Source of the DNA: Sphingopyxis sp. MSC1_008 | GTDB taxonomy: Bacteria > Pseudomonadota > Alphaproteobacteria > Sphingomonadales > Sphingomonadaceae | Assembly (NCBI RefSeq): GCF_023197165.1 | Contig: NZ_JALPRD010000003.1 | Location: 62,001 to 126,000, forward strand | Length of the DNA: 64,000 nt | Direction: 5' to 3' | Part shown: positions 51,906 through 62,482 of the stretch, piece after piece | Layout: each line of letters starts with the position of its first letter | How positions within the stretch are numbered: the first letter of the stretch is position 1 | Made by a program: the position numbers and the translations under genes | The notes under the pieces: generated by a model | What the model was told of the DNA's origin: nothing | Databases searched by the model: none | What the model saw: the letters and a program-made list of their open reading frames with translations, nothing else

Positions 51906-52727
51906 TCAGGACGCGGGCTTCACGAATTTCAGCGTCATGCGATCCGATTCGCCGATCGCGACATATTTGGCGCGGTCGGTCTCGCCCTCGGTCAGGTTCG
52001 GCGGCAGCGTCCAGACGCCCTTCGGATAATCCTTGGTGTCCTTGGGATTGGCGTTGATCTCGGTTTCGCCCGCCAGCTTGAAGCCCGCGGCTTCGGCGAA
52101 GGCGACGATCGAGCTTTTCTTCATATAGCCCGACTTTTCCTCCTTCGCGCTGTCATCGCTTTCATTGAGGCGATGCTCGACGACGCCGAGCGTGCCGCCG
52201 GGTTTCAGCATCGCGAAAATCTGTTTGAACGCGGCGGCGGTATTGTCGGTACCGTCGAAACGCCAGTTATGGACGTTGCGGAAGGTCAGCACGACGTCGG
52301 CGCTGCCATCGGGGACCTTGGGATTGGTGCCCGCATTGGGGAATTCGGCGAGCTTCACCGCGCCATAGACGTCGGCATTTTCTGTCTGCTTGGCCTTGAC
52401 GCGATTGAGGCCGCGCTCCCACGGCGCCGCGACATAGAGCGTGCCGCCGCCCGATTTGGTCAGCGGGGCGAGGATCTCGGTGTACCAGCCGCCGCCGGGC
52501 CATAGCTCGACCACCGTATCGCCGGGCTTCACGCCAAAGAAGGCGAGTGTTTCGGCGGGGTGGCGATATGTGTCGCGCGGCGTGTTCGTCGCGGTGCGCG
52601 TCGGCGCGGCGACAGCGGCGGCGATCGCGTCCTGCGCCTTGTGGTTGGCATGCGCGTCATGCTGCATCGCGGCAGCGGGGGCGGCGATCAGGGCGGCGGC
52701 ACTTGCAAGCAACAATAGGGAACGCAT
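51906..52727 (-). CDS. Exported class I SAM-dependent methyltransferase-like protein
   Basis: 273 residues from ATG 52727 with GAGAGAGG upstream. A clear signal peptide (SLLLLASAAALIAAPAAA) is unusual for an S-adenosylmethionine enzyme. The Rossmann motif I appears as VELWPGGGW (about 73-81), and DVVLTFRNVHNW and GGTLGVVEHRL follow, as in the COG4798 predicted methyltransferases. Whether SAM is available in the periplasm is unclear, so the protein may have another ligand. It runs into aat by a CTGA overlap. Confidence 0.75.
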   Translation of the reverse strand: MRSLLLLASAAALIAAPAAAMQHDAHANHKAQDAIAAAVAAPTRTATNTPRDTYRHPAETLAFFGVKPGDTVVELWPGGGWYTEILAPLTKSGGGTLYVAAPWERGLNRVKAKQTENADVYGAVKLAEFPNAGTNPKVPDGSADVVLTFRNVHNWRFDGTDNTAAAFKQIFAMLKPGGTLGVVEHRLNESDDSAKEEKSGYMKKSSIVAFAEAAGFKLAGETEINANPKDTKDYPKGVWTLPPNLTEGETDRAKYVAIGESDRMTLKFVKPAS

Positions 52728-52779
52728 ATGGGGCACCTCTCTCCAGGGGAAGGCCCTGTTTGCGAAGGGATGCGCGGCA

Positions 52780-52968
52780 ATGCAAGTGTCCATGCTGTCA
52801 GTCGGGATCGGTGCCGCGATTCTGTTCGGCGTGGCCGAGGTCGCGAGCTGGCGCCGCAACAACCGCCGCGACGTCGAGCAGGTCGGTTTTATGCCGTGGC
52901 GCGGGATTGCGTTGGCGTCGGCGGCGGTGGCGCTGTTCGCGACGGCGTTCTGGCTGGCGGGGAAATAA
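52780..52968 (+). CDS. Small two-helix membrane protein
   Basis: 62 residues from ATG 52780 with GAAGGGA about 10 bases upstream. Two hydrophobic helices (about 5-23 and 43-59) flank a basic loop, ASWRRNNRRDVEQVGFMPWRG. It is divergent from the methyltransferase gene with 52 bases between. No family recognised; the coding quality and ribosome binding site make it credible. Confidence 0.5.
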   Translation: MQVSMLSVGIGAAILFGVAEVASWRRNNRRDVEQVGFMPWRGIALASAAVALFATAFWLAGK

Positions 52969-52969
52969 G

Positions 52970-53128
52970 CCTTCTCTCCTTGGGAGAAGGGTATGGAGCC
53001 TTGTCGCGAAGCGACTAGGCGGAGTTGGATGAGGGGTTGTGCCCTATCGTGAGGACGGATCTCCTCACCCAGCTATGACTAGGCCCTGCGGGCCAAGTCT
53101 TCGCATTCCCTCTCCCGCTGGGAGAGGG
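52970..53128. repeat. Pair of REP-like palindromes
   Basis: CCTTCTCTCCTTGGGAGAAGG at 52970-52990 and CCCTCTCCCGCTGGGAGAGGG at 53108-53128 are two hairpins at the ends of a 160-base non-coding stretch between converging genes, with further short inverted matches between them. This is the usual appearance of a BIME-type REP cluster. Confidence 0.6.
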
Positions 53129-53132
53129 AAAA

Positions 53133-54623
53133 CTAGAGGCAGGCCTCGAGATACGGCTGGTCGAAGCCGTACTGGCGCGCTTTTTCCAGCGTATAGGGGC
53201 GCAGGCCCATCGCGCGATATTCGCCGACGATCTTGCCGTCCTTGTCCTCGTCGAGATATTCGAACTTGAACAGTTCCTGCGTGACGATGACGTCGCCTTC
53301 CATGCCGATCACCTCGGTGACGTTGGTGACGCGGCGCGAACCGTCGCGCAGGCGCTTGATCTGGACGATCAGATCGACCGAATCGGCGATCTGCTTCGAG
53401 ATCGCTTCCTTCGGGATCTTGATGTCGCCCATCAGCACCATGTTTTCCATACGGCCGAGGCATTCGCGCGGGCTGTTGCTGTGGAGCGTACACATCGAGC
53501 CGTCGTGACCCGTGTTCATCGCGGCGAGGAGGTCGAAACACTCCGCGCCACGGACTTCGCCCATGATGATACGATCGGGACGCATACGCAGCGCGTTCTT
53601 GACGAGGTCGCCCATGTGGATCGCGCCATTGCCTTCGAGGTTCGCGGGGCGCGTTTCGAGCGGCAGCCAGTGCGGCTGCTGCAGGCGGAGTTCGGCGGCG
53701 TCTTCGATCGTCAGCACGCGTTCGCCGGGGTCGATCATCTTCGACAAGGCGTTGAGCATCGTTGTCTTACCCGAGCCCGTACCGCCCGAGATGACGATGT
53801 TGAAGCGGCTGGCGCCCGCGATTTTCAGCGCGGTGCACATCTTCTGGCTCATCGCGCCCCATTGGCAGAGCATGTCGAGCGTGATCGGCTTCGCCGAGAA
53901 TTTACGAATCGAGATCGCGGTACCGCGCAGTGAGAGCGGCGGCACGATCACGTTGACGCGGCTGCCGTCCTTCAGGCGGGCGTCGGCGAGCGGGGTGGTC
54001 TGGTCGACGCGGCGGCCGACGAGGTTGCAGATTCGCTGCGCGATCTGGAACAGATGCTGTTCGTCGCGGAACTGGATCGGCGCGATGACCAGCTGGCCCT
54101 TGCGTTCGATATAGGTCTGGTACGGCCCGTTGACCATGATGTCCGAAATGTCGGGGTCGGCGAGCAGCTCTTCGAGCGGGCCGAAGCCGAGCAGTTCGTC
54201 GACGAGCACCTTTTCGAGCGCGAACTGTTCGCGGCGGTTCAGCGTGATTCGCAGTTCGGCGAGCACTTCGAGGATGATCGGACGGAATTCCTCGGTCAGC
54301 TCATCCTTGTTGAGCGTCGCCGCGGCTTCGGGGTCGACGCGTTCGAGCAGGCGCGGCAGCACCTGTTCCTTGATCTTGTGGACCGAGGCTTCAAAGCCTT
54401 GCGCCTTTTCTGGCTCCATCGCCTCGGCGGTCGAGCGCTGGTTCAGCCGCTCCATCGCCTCTTCTTCGGGCGTCAGGTTCGACGGCATCTGGGGGATTTC
54501 GACCGGGGTGTCGATCGCGGGGAACTGGGTTCCGCCCGGCACGCCGGGACCAGTCTGCATCGGCTTGGCCACGCCAAAGGCGGGGCGGCCAGCGGTTCCG
54601 GGTCGGCGTCCGAATGCACTCAT
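53133..54623 (-). CDS. cpaF: CpaF-type secretion/pilus ATPase
   Basis: 496 residues from ATG 54623. A Gln/Pro-rich N-terminus is followed by the GspE/VirB11-type ATPase with DISDIMVNGP, Walker A GGTGSGKT at 280-287, an Asp box near MIDPGERVLTIEDAAEL and the MRPDRIIMGEVRG stretch. CpaF powers assembly of Flp/Tad pili. No other tad/cpa gene is in the window, although more may lie outside the minus-strand flank. Full length. Confidence 0.92.
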   Translation of the reverse strand: MSAFGRRPGTAGRPAFGVAKPMQTGPGVPGGTQFPAIDTPVEIPQMPSNLTPEEEAMERLNQRSTAEAMEPEKAQGFEASVHKIKEQVLPRLLERVDPEAAATLNKDELTEEFRPIILEVLAELRITLNRREQFALEKVLVDELLGFGPLEELLADPDISDIMVNGPYQTYIERKGQLVIAPIQFRDEQHLFQIAQRICNLVGRRVDQTTPLADARLKDGSRVNVIVPPLSLRGTAISIRKFSAKPITLDMLCQWGAMSQKMCTALKIAGASRFNIVISGGTGSGKTTMLNALSKMIDPGERVLTIEDAAELRLQQPHWLPLETRPANLEGNGAIHMGDLVKNALRMRPDRIIMGEVRGAECFDLLAAMNTGHDGSMCTLHSNSPRECLGRMENMVLMGDIKIPKEAISKQIADSVDLIVQIKRLRDGSRRVTNVTEVIGMEGDVIVTQELFKFEYLDEDKDGKIVGEYRAMGLRPYTLEKARQYGFDQPYLEACL

Positions 54624-54753
54624 CGGTTTTTCCTGCTTCCATATCTTTCAGGAGCATCGCTGCCAATGCAGACGAACCCCCATCCGACACGGTGAATAAA
54701 CCGGAAACTTTGACATTGTCCTAATGCCGCGGGCGATTGCGCGCGCGCATAAA

Positions 54754-54786
54754 AAAAGCCCGCATCCGTGTAGGATGCGGGCTTTT
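54754..54786 (-). terminator. Rho-independent terminator of the atp operon
   Basis: AAAAGCCCGCATCC, loop GTGTA, GGATGCGGGCTTTT: a 10-bp GC stem with A and T tracts on both sides. It lies just past the atpC stop on the minus strand, and the A tract gives the required U run for that direction. Confidence 0.9.
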
Positions 54787-54810
54787 GATCGCCGTGGACG
54801 GCGGAAGCAA

Positions 54811-55068
54811 TCAGCTTGCGATATGCTCGGCCAGAACGGTGAGGCCCGCTTCGTTAACCTCGGCAAAGCCGCCTTCGACCTCGATCACCTCGGGCGCGGC
54901 GCCCGCGGTCGCATAGATGGTCAGCGGACCGTTGCGGAGCGTCGCCATGAACGGCGCATGCCCTTCGAGCACCGAAAAATCGCCTTCGCTGCCGGGCACG
55001 GTGACCATGTGGACGTCGATCGACCGCTCGAGGCGGGCGGGGGTGACGAGTTCGAACTTCAGAGCCAT
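54811..55068 (-). CDS. atpC: ATP synthase epsilon subunit (short form)
   Basis: 85 residues from ATG 55068. Beta-sandwich part begins [29 protein letters not shown] and includes [17 protein letters not shown]. The helical C-terminal domain that inhibits the enzyme in other bacteria is absent, a known shortening in alphaproteobacteria. Last gene of the operon, preceded by a hairpin-forming spacer. Confidence 0.95.
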   Translation of the reverse strand: MALKFELVTPARLERSIDVHMVTVPGSEGDFSVLEGHAPFMATLRNGPLTIYATAGAAPEVIEVEGGFAEVNEAGLTVLAEHIAS

Positions 55069-55081
55069 GATATGTCCTTAA

Positions 55082-55104
55082 ACCCCTCCCGCACGGGGAG
55101 GGGT
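55082..55104. repeat. Palindrome between atpD and atpC
   Basis: ACCCCTCCC (55082-55090) against GGGAGGGGT (55096-55104): a perfect 9-bp GC-rich hairpin in the 45-base gap between atpD and atpC. It could reduce expression of the last gene. Confidence 0.65.
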
Positions 55105-55113
55105 GTAGGTGTG

Positions 55114-56676
<1,563 letters not shown>

Positions 56677-57552
56677 TTACAGCGCTTCGGCGCCGGCAAT
56701 GATTTCGATGAGTTCGGTCGTGATCGCCGCCTGACGCGTGCGGTTGTAGATGATGGTCAGCTTGTTGATCAGGTCGCCCGCGTTGCGCGTCGCATTGTCC
56801 ATCGCAGTCATCGACGCGCCCTGTTCGGACGCGGCGTTTTCAAGGATGCCCTTGAAGATCTGGATCGTGATGTTGCGCGGCAGCAGGTCGGCGAGGATCG
56901 CTTCCTCGTCGGGCTCATATTCGACCGCGGCGCCGCTCGATGCCGGAACGTCGACCGGAGCGGGAACGGGGATCAGCTGCTGGCCGGTCGCTTCCTGGAG
57001 GAGCGCCGAACGGAATTTCGAATAGAAGAGATGCGCGACGTCGAACACGCCGGCTTCGTACATCTCCATGACCTTCGCCGAAACTTCGTGCGCCTGGTCG
57101 AAGCCGATGTCACGGATGCCGGTCGTCTCATAGAGCTCGGTGATCTGGCCCGCGAACAGGCGTCCGATGACCGGGCGGCCCTTGCGGCCGATCAGGTAGA
57201 AGAGAACCTTCTTGCCCTGCGCCTGCAGTTCGAGCGCCTTGTCGCGCGCCGCCTTGACGATGTTCGAGTTGAACGCGCCAGCGAGACCGCGGTCGCTGTT
57301 GAGCACGACGAGCAGGTGCGTGTCGCTCTTGCCGGTGCCCGACAGAAGCTTCGGCGCGCTGTCCGACCCGCCGACCTTCGACGCCAGGCTGGCGACGACG
57401 CCTTCGAGGCGCTCGGCGTAGGGACGCGCGGCTTCGGCAGCCGCCTGCGCCTTGCGCAGCTTGGCCGCCGCGACCATTTTCTTGGCCTTGGTGATCTTCT
57501 GGGTCGATTTGACCGAGTTGATCCGCCCTTTGAGTTCTTTCAGGTTTGCCAT
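56677..57552 (-). CDS. atpG: ATP synthase gamma subunit
   Basis: 291 residues from ATG 57552. N-terminal [33 protein letters not shown] and C-terminal [37 protein letters not shown] are the conserved coiled coil of the rotor shaft. It couples proton flow to the catalytic beta subunits. It is 24 bases from atpD and separated from atpA by a palindrome. Confidence 0.97.
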   Translation of the reverse strand: MANLKELKGRINSVKSTQKITKAKKMVAAAKLRKAQAAAEAARPYAERLEGVVASLASKVGGSDSAPKLLSGTGKSDTHLLVVLNSDRGLAGAFNSNIVKAARDKALELQAQGKKVLFYLIGRKGRPVIGRLFAGQITELYETTGIRDIGFDQAHEVSAKVMEMYEAGVFDVAHLFYSKFRSALLQEATGQQLIPVPAPVDVPASSGAAVEYEPDEEAILADLLPRNITIQIFKGILENAASEQGASMTAMDNATRNAGDLINKLTIIYNRTRQAAITTELIEIIAGAEAL

Positions 57553-57568
57553 GAAGGCCCCTATATTT

Positions 57569-57596
57569 CGTCATCCCGGCCAAAGCCGGGACGACG
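57569..57596. repeat. REP-like palindrome between atpA and atpG
   Basis: CGTCATCCCGGC (57569-57580), loop CAAA, GCCGGGACGACG (57585-57596), a 12-bp stem with one non-complementary pair. The CGTCATCCCGGC...GCCGGGATGACG type is a common alphaproteobacterial intergenic palindrome. Here it sits inside an operon. Confidence 0.7.
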
Positions 57597-57603
57597 TAAA
57601 CCT

Positions 57604-59136
<1,533 letters not shown>

Positions 59137-59703
59137 TTAGCCTTTCATCGCCTGTGCGAAGCTATTGAGACGGGTACGGATGCTGCCGTCGATCAGCTGG
59201 CTGCCCAGCTGGACGACGAGACCGCCAAGAATGGCGGGGTCGACGGTCGCGGCGACGGTGACGTCGCGCCCGACACGGGATTTGAGGTTCGCGGTCAGCT
59301 CCTTGAGCTGCGCGGCCGAAAGCGGGTGCGCGCTGGTGACCTTCGCGGTCACTTCGCCGCGATGATCGGCGACGATCGCGTCGAAGGCGTCGACCATCTT
59401 GGGCAGATCGGCGAGGCGGCGATTCTCGGCGAGCACGCCGAGGAATTTGGTGGTCAGCGAATCGAGCTTCATCGCCTTGGCGACCGCGGCGATGGCGTTC
59501 GCGGCGTCAGTGCGGGCGACGACGGGGCTGGCGATCAGCGCCGAGAGGTCGGCCGATTCGGTCAGGCCGCCCCGAAGCGTCGCAAGGCTCTTAGCCACCG
59601 CATCGATCACGTTCGATTCGCGCGCCAGATCGAACAAAGCGACCGCATAACGGCCCGCGAGGCCCGCCGTGATGTTGCCCTGAATGCCGCCGGAATTCTC
59701 CAC
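59137..59703 (-). CDS. atpH: ATP synthase delta subunit
   Basis: 188 residues from GTG 59703 with AAAGGAC upstream, preferred over the upstream codon at 59823 that would add 40 unlike residues. AGRYAVALFDLARE and the C-terminal VDPAILGGLVVQLGSQLIDGSIRTRLNSF are the conserved ends of the delta/OSCP subunit, which joins F1 to the stator. First gene of the operon; Fo genes are encoded elsewhere, as usual in this class. Confidence 0.95.
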   Translation of the reverse strand: MENSGGIQGNITAGLAGRYAVALFDLARESNVIDAVAKSLATLRGGLTESADLSALIASPVVARTDAANAIAAVAKAMKLDSLTTKFLGVLAENRRLADLPKMVDAFDAIVADHRGEVTAKVTSAHPLSAAQLKELTANLKSRVGRDVTVAATVDPAILGGLVVQLGSQLIDGSIRTRLNSFAQAMKG

Positions 59704-59794
59704 GCGTGAAAGTCCTTTGTTGCTATCCCGTGGGGGATGGGTCGCGCGCTTTTCGGGGATATTCGACGAATGTCCCCCACGCGAAGTCGCGGCG

Positions 59795-59823
59795 CGCCTA
59801 GCAACGATTTTGCTGCAATGCAA
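59795..59823 (-). promoter_or_regulatory. Candidate promoter of the atp operon
   Basis: On the minus strand TTGCAT (complement of 59818-59823) and TAGGCG (complement of 59795-59800) are 17 bases apart, and the -10 extends as GCTAGGCG, resembling the Caulobacter-type GCTANAWC. It lies about 90 bases before the atpH start and next to the divergent hydrolase gene. Confidence 0.4.
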
Positions 59824-59905
59824 GGCGGGCGGGCGATTGCTTTTGCCCCTTCGTGCGATAGGGACGGGCTAACCAAAAAAAACGACGTCGAAGGGAAGGT
59901 GCACG

Positions 59906-60583
59906 ATGGGCGAGATGATCCGGATGACGATGGACGATGGTGCCGAGATCGCCGTCTATCACGCGCAGCCTGACGGCGAGGGGCGCGGCGGGCTGGTGCT
60001 GATCCAGGAAATCTTCGGCGTCACCGATCATATCCGCGAGATGTGCGACGAATATGCCGCCGAGGGGTATGAAGTCCTGTCCCCCGCGCTGTTCGACCGC
60101 GAGCATCCGGGGTTCGAGAGCGACTATTCGGGGCCGCAGTTCCAGCGCGCGGTGCAACTGGCGCGCGAGTTGCACCCGTTCGATCAGAGCCTGAAGGATG
60201 CGCAGACGTGCATCGATGCGCTGAAGGGCAAGGGCCCCGTGTTCATCACCGGCTATTGCTATGGCGGCTCGGTCGCATGGCGGATGGCGCAGATCAGCCC
60301 CGACCTTGCGGCTTCCTCGGCCTTTTACGGCAGCCTGGTGCCGACGATGTTCAAGGACGAGGCGCCCGCCTGCGCGGCGATCGCGCATTTCGGCCGCTTC
60401 GACGACGGCATTCCGATGGAGGGCGTCGAGGCGCTGATCGCGAAGGATCACCCGACCGCGCAGATCTTCGTCTATGAAGCGGGCCACGGTTTCAACAGCG
60501 ACCGGCGCAAGGATTACCACGAGGCGAGCGCCGATCTGGCTCGCGAACGGACGCTGATGCTGTTCAAGGCGTGTGCGGGATAA
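59906..60583 (+). CDS. Dienelactone hydrolase family protein
   Basis: 225 residues from ATG 59906 with AAGGGAAGG upstream. An alpha/beta hydrolase with nucleophile Cys118 in GYCYGG, Asp167 in GRFDDG and His194 in EAGHGF, the Cys-Asp-His triad of dienelactone hydrolases. LIQEIFGVTDHIREMCDEYAAEGY is the family's oxyanion-side stretch. These act on carboxylic lactones in aromatic degradation or related compounds; no degradation pathway is adjacent, so the substrate is open. Confidence 0.93.
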   Translation: MGEMIRMTMDDGAEIAVYHAQPDGEGRGGLVLIQEIFGVTDHIREMCDEYAAEGYEVLSPALFDREHPGFESDYSGPQFQRAVQLARELHPFDQSLKDAQTCIDALKGKGPVFITGYCYGGSVAWRMAQISPDLAASSAFYGSLVPTMFKDEAPACAAIAHFGRFDDGIPMEGVEALIAKDHPTAQIFVYEAGHGFNSDRRKDYHEASADLARERTLMLFKACAG

Positions 60584-60603
60584 GCCAAGCCGGGGAGGGC
60601 GCG

Positions 60604-61077
60604 ATGCATCTGACGGTGGTATTGCTGACCATGCTGCTTCTGCCGGCCGCGTCGGTGCTGATCGAGCGCTGGACCGGGGCGGCGCCCGCGCCGCTGTGGC
60701 AGCTGATCGGCAAGTGGTTCGTCTTCTGGGGCGTCGGCGTGCGGTTGCTGATTGCGGGGACGAGGCAGATCGTGAGGCCCGAACTGACCGCGACGGGCAT
60801 TTTCGGGGTGACCGATAAGGCGGCGTTCCCGCTCGCGCAGGAACTGGGGTTCTGGAACCTCACGATCGGGCTGATCGCGATCGCTTCGATCAGACGTCCC
60901 GACTGGGTGGTGCCGATGGCGATCGCGGGAATGTTCTTCTACGCGATGGCGGGCGCGCTGCACGTCACGAACAAGAGCCGCGAATTTTCGGAAAATGTCG
61001 CGATGATCTCCGACCTCGGAATGGCGGCGCTGCTCTTCGTCTTCCTCGCAGCGACCCTCCCGTCCTGGTGGCGCTGA
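60604..61077 (+). CDS. Small four-helix membrane protein
   Basis: 157 residues from ATG 60604 with GGGAGGG upstream. Four hydrophobic segments (near 4-21, 32-49, 83-100 and 108-148) with the conserved-looking ELGFWNLTIGLIAI and LHVTNKSRE. Probably an integral inner-membrane protein of an uncharacterised family. It follows the hydrolase gene by 20 bases and may be co-transcribed. Confidence 0.6.
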   Translation: MHLTVVLLTMLLLPAASVLIERWTGAAPAPLWQLIGKWFVFWGVGVRLLIAGTRQIVRPELTATGIFGVTDKAAFPLAQELGFWNLTIGLIAIASIRRPDWVVPMAIAGMFFYAMAGALHVTNKSREFSENVAMISDLGMAALLFVFLAATLPSWWR

Positions 61078-61084
61078 GAGGGTC

Positions 61085-61867
61085 GTGAAGCTGGCCCTGA
61101 ACCTCGCCGCCGCGCTGCTCGTCTTCGCGCTCGTCGCGGCGGCGCTGCTCTATACGCAGCAGCGCCGCCTCATCTTTCCGGCGCCTGCCCATTCTCAGGC
61201 GGCGCCCGGCTTCCGCCTCGTCCATACCCGCACCGACGACGGGTTGCGGCTTTCCGCTTTCTATCGTCCCGCGCTGCCCGGCAAGAAGACGCTCCTCTTC
61301 TTCCACGGCAATGGCGACAATATGCGCGGCGCGATCGAGGCGACGCGCGGGCCGGCGTCGGCGGGGCATGGGCTGATGCTGGTGGAATATCGCGGCTATG
61401 GCGGCAACCCGGGCTCGCCCGATGAGGCGGGTCTGTACCGCGATGGCGCGGCGGCGATGCGCTGGCTCGCCGGGGCCGGGGTCGATTCGCGCCGGGTGGT
61501 CGTCGTCGGCAATTCGGTCGGCTCGGGCCCCGCGACCGAAGTGGCGGCGCGGTACGATGTCGCGGCGTTGATGCTCGTGTCGGGGTTTTCGGATTTGCCC
61601 TCGGTCGTGAAGAGCCAGGTCCCGCTCGTCCCGCGCTGGCTGGTGCGCGACCGGTTCGACAATGTGTCGAAACTGGCGCGTGTGAAGGCGCCCGTCTATC
61701 TGATGCACGGAGACGCCGACACGCTCGTGACGCCTGCCAATCTCGAGCGGCTGGCGCAGGCGCGGCCCGATTCGACCGTGGCGCGCGTCGCCGGGGTGGG
61801 GCACGAACTCGCTTATACCGCGCCCGCGCAGGCGCTGCTCGCGCGCTGGGTGGGTGCGCTGCCCTGA
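61085..61867 (+). CDS. Alpha/beta hydrolase with N-terminal membrane anchor
   Basis: 260 residues from GTG 61085, 7 bases after the previous stop. An N-terminal hydrophobic helix (about 4-23) anchors it, then FFHGNGDNMRG, EYRGYGGNPG and nucleophile Ser in VGNSVGSG, with Asp in HGDADTLV and His in GVGHELAY completing the triad. It is of the BEM46/FrsA-like group of membrane-bound serine hydrolases. Substrate unknown. Confidence 0.85.
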   Translation: MKLALNLAAALLVFALVAAALLYTQQRRLIFPAPAHSQAAPGFRLVHTRTDDGLRLSAFYRPALPGKKTLLFFHGNGDNMRGAIEATRGPASAGHGLMLVEYRGYGGNPGSPDEAGLYRDGAAAMRWLAGAGVDSRRVVVVGNSVGSGPATEVAARYDVAALMLVSGFSDLPSVVKSQVPLVPRWLVRDRFDNVSKLARVKAPVYLMHGDADTLVTPANLERLAQARPDSTVARVAGVGHELAYTAPAQALLARWVGALP

Positions 61868-61924
61868 CCGGCTAACGCGATTTCAACCTCTTTCGCGCAG
61901 CATTGCGCGGGGGAGAGGATCGCC

Positions 61925-62482
61925 ATGTCTTTGCTTGCCATGCTGCTGCTGGTCTCGGGGACCGGATTCGATATCGATCCGGCGTATAAGCCGGTGCGCG
62001 ACCAGCTCGCCGAGGCGCGCGCGGGCAAGGTCCAGTGCCATGATCCCGACCCCGCCGCGCGCACCTGCCGGATCATGACCTGGCTGAGCGAAGGCGCGGG
62101 CGGCCGCGTGCAGGTGCGCCAGCTCACCGCGCTCAGCGACGGCCCGTCGATCGCCGCCGAGCTGCGCATGACGGCGACGCGCGAGGGGGATGCGCTCTGC
62201 GGCGTCGTCAACGATGCCTATATGGCGGGCTTTCGTATCGTCAGCGGCCGCACGCCTTATCTGGCCGCCGGCAACGGGCGCTATGCGATTCTCTATCGCA
62301 ACGAACTCGTCGCGACGCTGTGGAACCGCAAGACCTGCGCCTATGCCTATGCGCGGCCGGACGATCCGCTGCACCTTGAGGTCGGGACGGTCGACGGCGA
62401 ATTCGCCGGCGAGATGATGAGCAATTATATCTGGATCGGCGCGAACGCTGGCTACCGGCTCAAGGCGCGGCCGCGGGTTTGA
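61925..62482 (+). CDS. Exported hypothetical protein
   Basis: 185 residues from ATG 61925 with GGAGAGG upstream. A short hydrophobic N-terminus (LLAMLLLVSGTGF) suggests export; four cysteines (CHDPDPAARTC, LCGVV, KTCAY) may form disulfides. No family recognised. Its 3' end overlaps the protease gene on the opposite strand by 23 bases. Confidence 0.6.
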   Translation: MSLLAMLLLVSGTGFDIDPAYKPVRDQLAEARAGKVQCHDPDPAARTCRIMTWLSEGAGGRVQVRQLTALSDGPSIAAELRMTATREGDALCGVVNDAYMAGFRIVSGRTPYLAAGNGRYAILYRNELVATLWNRKTCAYAYARPDDPLHLEVGTVDGEFAGEMMSNYIWIGANAGYRLKARPRV

